Shown: positions 19,544 through 29,056 of the stretch, one piece after another
How the letters are laid out: every line of letters starts with the position of its first letter
Numbering within the stretch: the stretch's first letter is position 1
NCBI RefSeq assembly: GCF_010672525.1
Contig: NZ_JAAHGH010000067.1
Coordinates: 1-41,328 of the forward strand
Source of the DNA: Okeania sp. SIO2B3
Lineage (GTDB): Bacteria > Cyanobacteriota > Cyanobacteriia > Cyanobacteriales > Microcoleaceae
Length of the DNA stretch: 41,328 nt
Direction: 5' to 3'
Program-made: the position numbers and the translations under genes
Notes under the pieces: generated by a model
What the model saw: only the letters and a program-made list of their open reading frames with translations
Database searches by the model: none
What the model was told of the DNA's origin: nothing

Positions 19544-20323
19544 ATGACCGCCGAACAAAAAGATTTTTGTTTTTGTACATTGGCACTAGGGCAAAGATAT
19601 CGCGATATAAGCAAAGAGTTAGCTAAAGATTTGGAAACTAATGCTCCAGGAATTTCACTGGTAATTTATACAGAGAAACCTGATGATTTTAGTAGCTATA
19701 AAAATGTCATGGCTTTTAAACATTATCAACAAGGTATTCTACATTGTTATAATGACAAAAGATTTCTCTGTCAGAAAGCAATATCATTATTTCCAGTAGC
19801 TATATATATAGATGCCGATACTAGAATTTTAGAATCACTACCAGAAGATATTGAATGGAAACCAGGAATAACTGGACGCCATAAAAAATTAGTAGAACAC
19901 GTTTCAAAATATCGCGCTTCTAGTTTACCAATATTGAAAAAGTTGGCAGATAAGCTAAATATTTCTGATGATTCATTTAATAATTCTAGTTGGATAGGGG
20001 AGTCTTTATTTATTATAGTTAGAGATAATGGTAAGGAAATAGAATTTTTGGAAACTTGGGGGAAAGTTTCTAGGTATGCAGAATTAAAAGGAATGCACGC
20101 TGGAGAAGGTAGTTTAATGGGATTAGCTGCTGCAAAAGTGGGATGGGTTATTAATAGTGAAGCGTGGGAAAAACTTACTGGAATTACTCAACACTGGGAT
20201 GCTTCTCGTAGTAAACCAAAAGCAAATTCTTGGGATAATTTACAAAAGAGGATGGGTTATCATTATCGTTTAAATAAAACTAGAATCATGGCTTTAAGAG
20301 ATTTTGAATTTTATTATAGATGA
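19544..20323 (+). CDS. GT-A-like protein of unknown specificity
   Basis: 259 residues, ATG with TAGGTAAAAAT upstream. The core is a GT-A-like half: an N-terminal FCFCTLALGQRYRDI segment, a VIYTEKPDDF strand-turn, a KAISLFPVAIYIDADTRIL segment with a D-A-D at 90-92 that would bind the metal and nucleotide sugar, and GEGSLMGLAAAKVGW late in the protein. The order resembles small glycosyltransferases of the GT8/GT-A superfamily, but I do not recognise the family. It follows two other DxD sugar transferases on the same strand and is flanked by repeat-rich DNA, so it may be a separate transcript. Confidence 0.65.
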   Translation: MTAEQKDFCFCTLALGQRYRDISKELAKDLETNAPGISLVIYTEKPDDFSSYKNVMAFKHYQQGILHCYNDKRFLCQKAISLFPVAIYIDADTRILESLPEDIEWKPGITGRHKKLVEHVSKYRASSLPILKKLADKLNISDDSFNNSSWIGESLFIIVRDNGKEIEFLETWGKVSRYAELKGMHAGEGSLMGLAAAKVGWVINSEAWEKLTGITQHWDASRSKPKANSWDNLQKRMGYHYRLNKTRIMALRDFEFYYR

Positions 20324-21143
20324 GCAGTATAAAATCTGGTTGCTATAAACACCGAGGATAAAATATACAAACTAATTTTTAAAGCAAATATGATAACTTT
20401 GACAAAGATAGACAAAGATAATTGCCGCTGATTTACTGATTTAAAAAAATTGGTAATAAGTTCAATTTATTAGAAGAATATTTATATAGCAATTTTCATG
20501 CACATAGAAAACAACTATTACACATTACATCTTTAACTTATAGCAATTCCTATCTCTGAGTGAGGTACAAAATTTGTTTGTTTTAGGGAATAGTAATTCG
20601 GAAAACGGGAATAGAAAATAAGAAAAACAACTGTACCTCAGTAATATCATTCATCTTGAGAATAACCACAATAAAAAATTTAGGGAGCAGGGAGCAGGGG
20701 AAATTTTAAAAAATATTCTCGCACTTGAGATAAGAACGTTTTTATTATGGCTAATTAATCAGATTTGATATAACTTGAGAAACTCTAGATAAAACTTCAA
20801 ATATACTTACTTATTTTGTTTTTAAGGGTTTTGAGATATTTTTAATTTTATTATGAGACCTCTTGCAAAAGTTTTAATTAAATCAATTCAATATCTGAAA
20901 TCAACAATTTTGTCTCCCTATTCCCTATTCCCTATTTCCTGACTTCTGCAAGAAGTTTATTGTATTGTTAGTATCTTGGGTAGTGGTGCATTGTAATGGT
21001 ACAGAGCATCTTGCTCCCGTTCTAAGTTTTCCTTGTCTCCACCTACCATTACGCGAGCAGGACTACCGTATTTTTAACTAACGAGTAAAGTGTTTACTCA
21101 GCACCTTACTCTATAAAGCTTTTTTCAGACAATAAATAAAAAT
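20324..21143. other. Intergenic stretch with two small inverted-repeat elements
   Basis: No gene seen. A relative of the TATAGCAAT element starts at 20539; it carries GAGGTACAAAATT and AACTGTACCTCA as inner inverted arms. A second candidate element, about 100 bp at 20857-20956, begins GACCTCTTGCAAAAG and ends ACTTCTGCAAGAAGT, which are imperfect inverted ends. A perfect palindrome GAGTAAA-gtg-TTTACTC at 21083-21099 lies 45 bases past the 3' end of the epimerase gene but lacks a T-run. Confidence 0.55.
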
Positions 21144-22094
21144 CTAACTATAGAGAGACTTTACCCATTCCCACTCTCTTGATAACCCCTCTTTCAAAGA
21201 AACTTGAGGTTGATAACCCAAAATTTTCTGTGCCTTAGAAACATCAGCACTTGTATCACGAGCATCTCCCCTTGCTTTTTCTACAAAATTTTTCTTAATT
21301 GGACGCCCGACTATTTCCTCCATCATATTGATCACTTCTGCCAATACAACCCGACTACCCCCACCTACATTAAATACTTCACCCACTGCTTCTGGTACTG
21401 TACCTGCTAATAAGTTAGCTGCTACTGCATCGCTAACAAAAGTAAAGTCCCTTGTTTGCTGACCATCTCCATAAATAGAAATTGGTTCATCTTGCAATAT
21501 CCACTTAAAAAATTTATGAAAGGCCATATCAGGTCTTTGCCGGGGACCATAGACTGTAAAGTAGCGTAAATATACACATGGTACACCAAAATTCTGATGG
21601 TACAACTTACCTAATCGTTCTGCGGCTAACTTAGTAATTCCATAAGGGGATACTGGTTGAGGACAAATAGTCTCAGGAGTAGGAAAAGTTTCAGCATTAC
21701 CATATACAGAAGAAGTAGAAGCATAAACCAATCTTTTCAAATTAGGAGCATCTTTAGCCGCTTCTAAAATTATTTGAGTAGCATTAATATTACGTTCTGT
21801 ATAAGCACGAAAACCTTCACCCCAACTAGCACGAACACCTGCTTGGGCAGCTTGATGATAAACTATATCTATATCTGCTAATAACTCTGACCAATTTAAA
21901 GATTGAATATCATTTTCTATTAGTTGGAAAGCGGAATTATCTTTAAATTGAGAAATATTCTGACGTTTCAAAACAGGGTCATAGTAATCATTAAATTGAT
22001 CGATACCTATTACTTTTTCTCCTTGATTTAAAAGAGTTTCTGCTAAATGAGACCCAATAAACCCACCTACTCCGGTTACGATAATATTACTCAT
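21144..22094 (-). CDS. NAD-dependent nucleotide-sugar epimerase/dehydratase (extended SDR)
   Basis: 316 residues, ATG with AGGAAAAA upstream. The NAD-binding glycine motif GVGGFIG is at 8-14. Catalytic residues of extended short-chain dehydrogenases are present: YASTSSVYGN (Ser near 127) and the YGITK pair Y151/K155. The N-terminal GIDQFNDYYDPVLKRQNI segment is characteristic of UDP-glucuronate/UDP-galactose 4-epimerase-like members. RYFTVYGPRQRPDMAFHKF is the usual substrate-binding stretch. It would interconvert UDP-sugars and so provide donors for the neighbouring glycosyltransferases. The exact substrate (UDP-GlcA versus UDP-Glc/GlcNAc) is not settled by sequence alone. A membrane protein gene lies 69 bases upstream on the same strand. 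Confidence 0.9.
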   Translation of the reverse strand: MSNIIVTGVGGFIGSHLAETLLNQGEKVIGIDQFNDYYDPVLKRQNISQFKDNSAFQLIENDIQSLNWSELLADIDIVYHQAAQAGVRASWGEGFRAYTERNINATQIILEAAKDAPNLKRLVYASTSSVYGNAETFPTPETICPQPVSPYGITKLAAERLGKLYHQNFGVPCVYLRYFTVYGPRQRPDMAFHKFFKWILQDEPISIYGDGQQTRDFTFVSDAVAANLLAGTVPEAVGEVFNVGGGSRVVLAEVINMMEEIVGRPIKKNFVEKARGDARDTSADVSKAQKILGYQPQVSLKEGLSREWEWVKSLYS

Positions 22095-22163
22095 TTTTTC
22101 CTATATTCAAGTGGCTATTTTTTGCTGAAAGCGGGAGTCAATTTATCCTGATGTTGAAAAAAA

Positions 22164-22517
22164 TTAACCCTCTTCTGTTATGCTCTGTTCCATCTTATCT
22201 AAAATTTTAGTAAGCTGAATCCAGACAACTACCCCAGTTGCGACAGTTAAAGGCAAACAAATAGAATAGGCAACTAAGTTAGTAAATCCAAATAATTGTA
22301 AACTTGAGGATAAAAATATTAATGCACCAATAGCAATACCTATGTATGGAAGCTGTAATGTTAATCCTCTCATACTAACTATATTACAAGTAGAAGGATT
22401 GGCTGACCAATCTTGAACCAGTTGCTTAATTAATTTGGCAAATACTATTCCTGAAGATAAACTCATGAATAAACCAACTGCGATTAAAAAATAGGGAGGT
22501 TGAGGGAGATTATACAC
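22164..22517 (-). CDS. Small membrane protein of unknown function
   Basis: 117 residues starting at GTG with a strong AAGGAAG site. Three hydrophobic segments are visible (about 8-28, 55-75 and 80-102), with a short charged C terminus ending KILDKMEQSITEEG. No enzyme motif. Same strand as the epimerase and 69 bases upstream of it, so it is possibly in one transcript. I do not recognise the family. Confidence 0.6.
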   Translation of the reverse strand: MYNLPQPPYFLIAVGLFMSLSSGIVFAKLIKQLVQDWSANPSTCNIVSMRGLTLQLPYIGIAIGALIFLSSSLQLFGFTNLVAYSICLPLTVATGVVVWIQLTKILDKMEQSITEEG

Positions 22518-22729
22518 AAAAAAATACTTCCTTAAATTAATACTTTTTATTTGCTAAAGTAGGTTGGTTAAAATAAGCTTTTTTTATGCTCCGCATAGTT
22601 TCTGTTTTTCATGTCGTAGTAATGCGTAGAATTTAATGGTAAAGCTTTTTTTAAAAGGGGAAAAAAACTTGGATTAACCAGATTGTTTTCGTTTTCCTTC
22701 CTCAATCCAACTTGATACGGTCTCGGGGT

Positions 22730-24127
22730 CTCCCATTATAATCTGCGATTTAACAGGAGGGGAATTGCCGAGCTGCAAATTAAATAGGTTTCGATTGCTG
22801 TTCAAATATAGCACTAAAGAGTAGTATAAAATTATGATAATTACTCATTGCTACAAAATTAAGCCTACTTGTGAACAGTCAGTCAAAATTGATTATTGGC
22901 TAGAACTTTTGCGGAAGCATTACAATTATGCTTTAGGCCAAAGACTAGATTGGTTAAACAGAACTAGATGTCAAATTGACCGTTGTTCATTAATTTCATG
23001 TCCTATTGGCGAGATTTCCAGTAGACCAGATTATTATTTTCAGCAATCAGCACTTAAACAGACAAAAAAGTTATTTCCTGATTACAAGGAAATATATTCG
23101 GAAGTTCAACAAATTAACTTACAAAGACTAGATAAAGCTTGGAAGCGTTGGCTAATACCTGACAAAAAGGGTAAGCGTGGAGGACGACCAAGATTTAAAA
23201 AATCAGGAAAGTTACGGTCATTTTGTTTCAGTAGATTTAATCATTCCAAAGCAGTAATTAAATTTGACGGAAAACAAATAATTACTACGAGGTTTGGTGC
23301 TATTCCAGTCATAGTTCATAGACAAATTCCAGATGGATTTACGATTAAAACTGCAACTATAACCAAAAAAGCTGATGGTTATTATATAAGTTTCAGTTTA
23401 GAAGATAAGTCGATTCCTAGTTTAATTCCTACAGAAAATATCAAAACTGCTGTAGGTATTGATGTAGGCTTAAAATACTTCTTAACTACCAATACTGGTG
23501 AGACTGTTTATGTACCTAAATTTTATAGAAAATCTCAATTTAATTTAGCAAGAAAGCAAAAAAAAGTATCTAGAAAAGAAATTGGGTCTAACAATTGGAA
23601 AAAGGCACAAAATAAAATAGCTAGACTACATCAACATATTGCTAGACAAAGAGAAGATTTTCATTATAAAACTGCTCATAAATTAGTTAAAGAATATGAG
23701 TTAATTGCTGTGGAAGACCTAAACATTAGAGGTTTAGCTAGAAACACGAAACTATCAAAATCAATTTATGATGTAGCCTGGGGAGCATTTATTGAAAAAT
23801 TGAATGCAGTAGCGGTAAAACGCGGTGTTCATGTCATTAAAGTTAACCCTCACAATACATCACAAAATTGTAGTAATTGTGGCCACAAAGTTCCTAAGAC
23901 TTTATCAGTTAGAACTCATTCTTGTCCTAAATGTAAAGTAGTTTTAGATAGAGATGAAAACGCTGCAATTAATATATTAAATAAAGCGTTAAACGAGGTG
24001 GGTATCATCTTGTCTGCTTGTGGAGGCTTAGGCATTAGTCAGCCTGTGTTCGCGTAGCGTTGCGTCAGCAAAACAAGAAACTTCTTTGTTTGAGAAGCTC
24101 CCGTTATCATCTCTGATTTAACGGGAG
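22730..24127 (+). mobile_element. TnpB-only IS200/IS605-type element (approximate limits)
   Basis: The element encodes one intact tnpB and no tnpA. Related 30-base motifs flank the gene in the same orientation: CTCCCATTATAATCTGCGAT and onward at 22730-22759, and CTCCCGTTATCATCTCTGAT and onward at 24098-24127, identical at 25 of 30 positions. The right one forms a perfect 8-bp stem (CTCCCGTT/AACGGGAG). Subterminal hairpins at both ends are typical of IS200/IS605 elements, which lack terminal inverted repeats. The exact cleavage sites lie somewhat outside these limits and cannot be fixed here. Without TnpA it could move only if helped by another element. Confidence 0.75.
22834..24057 (+). CDS. 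tnpB: TnpB, RNA-guided endonuclease of an IS605-type element
   Basis: 407 residues with an apparently intact active site. An N-terminal OrfB-type helix-turn-helix region is followed by an RGGRPRFKK segment near 115-124. The RuvC-like catalytic triad is D210 (VGIDVGLKY), E294 (AVEDLNIRG) and D374 (LDRDENAAINIL). The zinc ribbon is C346/C349 and C364/C367 (CSNCG ... CPKC). TnpB proteins cut DNA guided by an RNA made from the element's right end. The length matches the usual roughly 400 residues. No premature stop or frameshift is visible. Confidence 0.93.
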   Translation: MIITHCYKIKPTCEQSVKIDYWLELLRKHYNYALGQRLDWLNRTRCQIDRCSLISCPIGEISSRPDYYFQQSALKQTKKLFPDYKEIYSEVQQINLQRLDKAWKRWLIPDKKGKRGGRPRFKKSGKLRSFCFSRFNHSKAVIKFDGKQIITTRFGAIPVIVHRQIPDGFTIKTATITKKADGYYISFSLEDKSIPSLIPTENIKTAVGIDVGLKYFLTTNTGETVYVPKFYRKSQFNLARKQKKVSRKEIGSNNWKKAQNKIARLHQHIARQREDFHYKTAHKLVKEYELIAVEDLNIRGLARNTKLSKSIYDVAWGAFIEKLNAVAVKRGVHVIKVNPHNTSQNCSNCGHKVPKTLSVRTHSCPKCKVVLDRDENAAINILNKALNEVGIILSACGGLGISQPVFA

Positions 24128-24130
24128 AGA
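24058..24130 (+). ncRNA. Candidate right-end guide RNA scaffold (omegaRNA) of the TnpB element
   Basis: Between the tnpB stop and the element's right end lie two stacked hairpins: CTTCT/AGAAG at 24081-24097 and CTCCCGTT/AACGGGAG at 24098-24127. In characterised TnpB systems the scaffold RNA runs through the 3' part of tnpB into the right end, with the guide taken from flanking DNA. The assignment rests on position and folding potential only. Confidence 0.35.
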
Positions 24131-24156
24131 ACTTCACAATTAACCAATTTATTTTT

Positions 24157-24303
24157 ATAGGACTACGGATTTAGGTTAGGACACTACTAAACCTTGTTTG
24201 CGGAGGATTTCCGCAGGAAAAAGTTAACAGGAAAAAGTTAATCAGAGATTACTTTTGACTTTTGACTTTTGACTTCTAACTTCTAACTTTTCCGTAGCAC
24301 TAT
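24157..24303. repeat. Candidate MITE-like element with ATAG-x2-CTACGGA ends
   Basis: About 147 bp bounded by ATAGGACTACGGA on the left and TCCGTAGCACTAT on the right, imperfect inverted repeats of each other. It contains CAGGAAAAAGTTAA twice and runs of ACTTTTG, TGACTT and TAACTT. It lies 30 bases past the right hairpin of the TnpB element. Non-coding. Confidence 0.5.
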
Positions 24304-24469
24304 ACCTGTAATTCAGTAATATCAAGACATCAATTAATTCATGCTTTTTTTGAGCAATAATAATTCAAGTATAAGAGTCGTTGAATTACAAATTTACAGA
24401 ATATTTTAGGGGAAAATTATGACTACTTATTGCTGATTTTCCTGATGATTTATCTACAAAATAAACTCT

Positions 24470-26206
24470 TCAATTCTGACTCCTGAGTTCTGACTCCTGA
24501 CTCCTCACTTGAAAATTTGTCATTGCCATTACAGAAGGTAAAATTGCAGTAGCTCTCTGTGTAGAAAATTCAGCTAGAGCACCTAAAGCAATATTAAACA
24601 AACGACTTGGTTGAAAGTCACCTTGAATTAAACCCCATAAACGACTAACTTCTTCTGTGTGAATTCGGTCGTCTTCTACCATTGCTAGAATCAATTTTTT
24701 TCGGAGAAATTCACCTTCTTCACTTAAAAGATATTGTAAACCTAATTGAGCAGTAGGTAGTATATCAAAATTTTGGTCTGTTTGAGCTATGCCAATCAAA
24801 TTTTCTAACCTTTGCCACTGAAACTTTCCATCTTTAAACAATACCTCAATTAACCGACGACGTAATGCTGGGGACTCACCTTTTAATAATCTTCTTGCCA
24901 CATAAGGATAAGCAATATCAACTATTCTGAAATTTGGATTTAGGGAAAGAGCTAAACCTTCCTCAGTGACCAAAGAACGAATAATTAAGGCAAACTTAGC
25001 GGGAACTCGGAATGGATATTCAAACATCAACTCCGAGAACTTATCTGTAATTGTCTTAAAGTTAAAATCCTTAACTTTCTCACCCAAAATATTTCCCAGC
25101 ACTATTTCTAAAGCTGGTACAATTGGCTGAATATCAACATCCGGTGCCAAAAATCCAAGTTTGACAAAATCTTTAGCCAACTCTTGATAATCTTTATTAA
25201 TCAAATGAATGACTGAATCAACCAAATTTTCTTTAGTATCCTGCTCCAATTGATCCATCATGCCAAAATCAATGTAGGCCATCCGACCATCTTTTAAGGC
25301 AAATAAGTTACCGGGATGAGGGTCTGCATGAAAAAAGCCAAACTCTAGTAATTGACGTAGACCGCTAGTAACCCCTACAGTAATCAAAGTATCAGTATCA
25401 AGACCTGCTGCTTTAACTGCTTCAGTATCTAATAATTTTAGGCCATCAATCCATTCCAAGGTCAAAACATGGATGGTAGTATAACGCCAAAATATTGATG
25501 GTACTTTCACACTTGGGTCATCGGCAAAATAAGTAGCAAATCTTTCTGCATTTCGCCCTTCATTGATATAATCAATCTCTTCAAATAGCTTTGTGCCAAA
25601 TTCATCTACAATCAGAGATAAATCATGGCCAAGATTGAGAGGCAACCAGGGAGCTAACCAACTTGCTCCCCAGCGCATTAAGAATAAATCGAGAGTAATA
25701 ATAGGCAATAAGTTTGGTCGTTGAACTTTTACTGCTACTACTTCTCCGGTCCGAAGACGTGCCTGATAAACTTGACCCAGACTAGCTGCTGCAACTGGTC
25801 TGGGAGAAATTTCGCTATATATGTTGTTGATGTTTTGACCTAGCTCTGTCTCTATAATTGAGATTGCTTTCTGATTATCAAAAGGTGGTAACTGGTCTTG
25901 TAGTTTTGTCAGTTCTTCTAAAAAGTCTTGACGAATTAAATCTGGTCTTGTGGATAATGCTTGGCCTACTTTAATAAATGTTGGTCCTAAGCGAGTTAGG
26001 ATTTTTCGCAGTTGGGTAGCTCGTTCGGGAGTATCTTCAACCTTGTCATATTGCCATTTATCCCATAAAACTCCTAGTAGAAAACTAGCAAAAGACAAAA
26101 CTATAACGAGAAATCTCCAAATTACTAACCAGGGACGGTAACGGTAATATTTAGCGATCGCTTCTGGGTCGTACCGTCTTGTTGAATTAAAGTGATTGTC
26201 ATCCAC
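24470..26206 (-). CDS. ABC1/AarF/UbiB-family kinase-like protein
   Basis: 578 residues starting at GTG with GAGGAAAA upstream. A hydrophobic segment at about 27-47 suggests a membrane-tethered N terminus. All family signatures are present: KVGQALSTRPD (K79, G81, Q82), the alanine-rich AAASLGQVYQARL loop at 139-151, lysine K160 in VAVKVQRP, HADPHPGN at 293-300 and IDFG with D313. Such proteins support quinone, tocopherol or related lipid metabolism in cyanobacteria and plastids and bind nucleotide with atypical kinase chemistry. The last dozen residues (VRSQESELRSQN) are encoded by a GACTCC-type intergenic repeat, so the natural C terminus was probably altered by the repeat. Confidence 0.92.
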   Translation of the reverse strand: MDDNHFNSTRRYDPEAIAKYYRYRPWLVIWRFLVIVLSFASFLLGVLWDKWQYDKVEDTPERATQLRKILTRLGPTFIKVGQALSTRPDLIRQDFLEELTKLQDQLPPFDNQKAISIIETELGQNINNIYSEISPRPVAAASLGQVYQARLRTGEVVAVKVQRPNLLPIITLDLFLMRWGASWLAPWLPLNLGHDLSLIVDEFGTKLFEEIDYINEGRNAERFATYFADDPSVKVPSIFWRYTTIHVLTLEWIDGLKLLDTEAVKAAGLDTDTLITVGVTSGLRQLLEFGFFHADPHPGNLFALKDGRMAYIDFGMMDQLEQDTKENLVDSVIHLINKDYQELAKDFVKLGFLAPDVDIQPIVPALEIVLGNILGEKVKDFNFKTITDKFSELMFEYPFRVPAKFALIIRSLVTEEGLALSLNPNFRIVDIAYPYVARRLLKGESPALRRRLIEVLFKDGKFQWQRLENLIGIAQTDQNFDILPTAQLGLQYLLSEEGEFLRKKLILAMVEDDRIHTEEVSRLWGLIQGDFQPSRLFNIALGALAEFSTQRATAILPSVMAMTNFQVRSQESELRSQN

Positions 26207-26412
26207 TTTTAATATTTTCCTCTTTTTATATTTTTTATTTATTGAGTTGAGTTAAAGAAGCACTAAGCACTCAGCTGTATTCATTTTTTTTAACGTGGGA
26301 GAAGGGGATAGGCCACTCCTTCTAAACTATCGCTTGTGGTTGTCGGGAATTTTAACCAGAGCTGCCAAAAGCTTATAGCTAGTTAAACATGACTTAGGCT
26401 GTTTGGTTTTTC

Positions 26413-26844
26413 TCTGGCAAATCGCTATATATAGTGTGGCACTATAGTTTCTGTTTACTATATATAGAGTTTTTCCTCAGTCATTTGAAAAAAGGAGATG
26501 ATATTTCTCCTTGGCTTTTCTCTGGCAAATTGCTATATATAGTGTGGCACTATAGTTTTTGTTTACTATATATAGAGTTTTTCCTCAGTCATTTGAAAAA
26601 AGGAGATGATATTTCTCCTTGACTTTTCTCTGGCAAATCGCTATATATAGTGTGGCACTATAGTTTCTGTTTACTATATATAGAGTTTTTCCTCAGTCAT
26701 TTGAAAAAAGGAGATGATATTTCTCCTTGGCTTTTCTCTGGCAAATCGCTATATATAGTGTGGCACTATAGTTTCTGTTTACTACATATAGGGTTTTTGT
26801 GTAAGTCATCTGAAAAAAGGAGATTATATTTCACAACAAAAATA
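26413..26844. repeat. Four-unit 108-bp tandem repeat rich in CTATATATAG palindromes
   Basis: TCTGGCAAAT marks unit starts at 26413, 26521, 26629 and 26737, exactly 108 bp apart; the last unit drifts after about 26780. Each unit contains CTATATATAGTG-tgg-CACTATAG, a second CTATATATAG, and a hairpin AAGGAGA..TCTCCTT. Because 108 is a multiple of three, long reading frames run through it, but they have no ribosome site or recognisable product. A degenerate relative lies at about 27160-27205, next to the 3' end of the aminotransferase gene. The rest of the 26207-27217 gap holds no supported gene. Confidence 0.9.
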
Positions 26845-27217
26845 AGTCAAGGATATTTGCGGCTTCTCAGTAACGAGCAATTGTTACTTTTCTATATTTA
26901 GCTATATTTCTAGAGCTTAGAGCTGAAATTTTTCCTTCATCTTTTTGTTGTTTGTTGCACCTTTTTTCTTCTTAACTAATTGGCAGATTTTGAGTGATTC
27001 AGAAGGTATAAAAAAATTTATCCCTGCTGTATTAAATTAAATTTTTTTTATTTTTATTAAGTATAGTATACAAAACTACAAATTTCAAAAATAAATTTTA
27101 AAGAAATATTAAAGTCAACACTATCAGAACTTACGCATTTTTCCAACAAAAACACTATATATACCATAGTGCTATAGTTTTTATCTGCTATATGTAGTGC
27201 CTTGGCGTAATTCCTGA

Positions 27218-28372
27218 CTATAAAAGTTCTTGTAAACAATCCTTCAAAGCAAATATAACTTGTTCTTGTTGTTGAGTAGAAAGTTCCGGAAATATAGGCA
27301 AGGACAAAACCTGATGACAAACTTGTTCTACTACTGGCAACTGACGGAATGCCAAAAATTTGTAAACTGGCTGTAAATGTAAAGGAGTAGGATAGTAAAC
27401 CATTGAACCTATTCCTTTATTTTGTAACTGAATACGAATCCAATTACGCAGAGAATTAGAAAAACGAGACTTTACTGTAGCTTCTAAATCTTGACTTTTG
27501 AGCCTAATCGTGTATTGATTCCAAACACATCTACTACCAGCCAACTCTTGAGGAGGAACTACAGCATTTATTCCACTCATAAATTCAAAGTAACGATCTG
27601 CTAGACCGCGACGTTGCTCGTTCCAACTATCTAGATAACGCAACTTAACTTGCAGAATTGCAGCTTGTATGGTATCCAAGCGACTATTAATACCGATATG
27701 TTCATAAAAATATTTAGCAGACTGTCCATGATTTTTGAGCATCCGTACTTGGTCAGCGATCGCCGAATTATTAGTAGCTAAAGCACCCCCATCTCCAAAA
27801 GCTCCTAAATTTTTAGTAGGAAAAAAACTAAAACAACCAATATCACCAAAACTTCCTACTTTTTTTCCTGACCATTCAGCCCCTGTAGCTTGGGCACAAT
27901 CTTCTATAACTATTAAATTATGGGAACGAGCGATCGCCATTAACCTGGTCATATCTACTGGTTGACCAAATAAATGTACTGGCAAAATAGCTTTTGTTTT
28001 TTCAGTAATTGCTGATTGGAGTTGTTCAATATCTAGGTTAAAAGTCTGGGGGTCAATATCGATAAAAACTGGTGTTGCTCCCACAGCACTTATTACTTCA
28101 GCAGTAGCGAAAAAAGTAAAAGGAGTAGTAATTACTTCATCACCAGGGCCAATATTTACAGCTCGTAAAGCTAGAAATAGAGCATCAGTGCCAGAGTTAC
28201 AGGATACGCAATGAGATACATCTATATAGTTAGCAAATTGTTGTTCAAATTCATCAACAATAGAGCCACCAATATAGCGACCAGAGCTGAATACTTCTTG
28301 GACTCTGCTGTTTATTTCTTCAGCGATTGATTTATACTGTTGTGTTAAATCTAAGGGTGGAACATTAGTCAT
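27218..28372 (-). CDS. DegT/DnrJ/EryC1/StrS-family sugar aminotransferase
   Basis: 384 residues. The PLP-dependent aminotransferase signatures of this family are clear: NSGTDALFLALRA at 59-71 for phosphate binding, PFTFFAT at 84-90, IEDCAQATGA at 156-165 with the PLP-ring aspartate D158, and the Schiff-base lysine K187 in SFFPTKNLGAFGDGGA. Members convert a keto group on a nucleotide-linked sugar to an amine, using Glu or Gln, to make amino sugars for surface polysaccharides. It fits the glycan theme although it is isolated by repeats. No clear ribosome site precedes its ATG. Product sugar not predictable. Confidence 0.92.
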   Translation of the reverse strand: MTNVPPLDLTQQYKSIAEEINSRVQEVFSSGRYIGGSIVDEFEQQFANYIDVSHCVSCNSGTDALFLALRAVNIGPGDEVITTPFTFFATAEVISAVGATPVFIDIDPQTFNLDIEQLQSAITEKTKAILPVHLFGQPVDMTRLMAIARSHNLIVIEDCAQATGAEWSGKKVGSFGDIGCFSFFPTKNLGAFGDGGALATNNSAIADQVRMLKNHGQSAKYFYEHIGINSRLDTIQAAILQVKLRYLDSWNEQRRGLADRYFEFMSGINAVVPPQELAGSRCVWNQYTIRLKSQDLEATVKSRFSNSLRNWIRIQLQNKGIGSMVYYPTPLHLQPVYKFLAFRQLPVVEQVCHQVLSLPIFPELSTQQQEQVIFALKDCLQELL

Positions 28373-28466
28373 ATTCAGAGTGAGAAATTAAAGAATAAAA
28401 GGCTAGTAAAATTTCTTGATATGATAACTGACTTAGAAAATCAAGCTACTGTTAACGTGAGTCTTG

Positions 28467-28587
28467 TAATAGCAATCCTAAATCATTTGTGATAATTTTA
28501 TTGCTTCGGTGTTTCTCCCATACCTATTCCCTATTTCCTATTTCCTAAAATCTACAATATCTCACAACTCAAATAAGATTGCTAAAA
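28467..28587. repeat. MITE-like element with TAGCAATCCTAAAT ends
   Basis: A 121-bp segment beginning TAATAGCAATCCTAAAT and ending AAATAAGATTGCTAAAAT, imperfect inverted repeats. Members of the same end type are at 5496, 20539 and 36656. Together with the next repeat it fills much of the 28373-29056 gap, in which I see no gene. Confidence 0.55.
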
Positions 28588-28644
28588 TACAATTTTAGCT
28601 ACAATCTAAAGATAGATATTTTCTAGTATTAACTCAATCAAAAC

Positions 28645-28770
28645 TTTACCGAAAAATTGTGTTCGAAAGTCTTCTATTTTAAGGGAATAAAAAAAAGAAT
28701 ATTCCTTATTTCAATCCCAATGCTTTAGCTAGAGGTACTGATAACTGATAACTGATAACTGAAATGACTT
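28645..28770 (-). repeat. Dispersed repeat with AAGTCATTTCAGTTATCAG end (inverted copy)
   Basis: Reverse-complement relative of the segment at 6023-6143: the right end is TAACTGAAATGACTT and the left end contains TTTACCGAAAAATTG, matching TTTTTCGGTAAA of the other copy. The GATAACT unit is present three times here and fewer times in the other copy. Non-coding. Confidence 0.65.
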
Positions 28771-29056
28771 AATCTATAACTTTAGGTAGTAGTATAATTC
28801 TTTTTATCTTTGATATATTTGCATCTAGAATAAATGCTTGAATTTATTGCCAAGACAAGTAAATTTTTAATTTGCCTAAGAGTTTATAATTCAAGAAATT
28901 TCAGTTAAGGATTTTTTTTGGTAGTTCTGTAATCTGAAGAGTGGCTCTAATTATTCCATACCTTATGAGTTTTGGTCTGATCTATTTGCGCAGCATTCCG
29001 TAGGAAACCGTACTGGTTTATAATTGTCTATTCTTAACTCATAATAGGAGAATACA

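Noticed and set aside
26434-26901. Two ORFs (62 and 83 codons) through the 108-bp array
   Set aside because: They arise because 108 is divisible by three. They have no ribosome site, and the break between them is a single TGG-to-TGA difference between units. Composition is that of palindromic AT repeats.
27057-27320. An 87-codon minus-strand ORF overlapping the aminotransferase 3' end
   Set aside because: It overlaps a strongly supported gene in another frame and extends into palindromic repeats.
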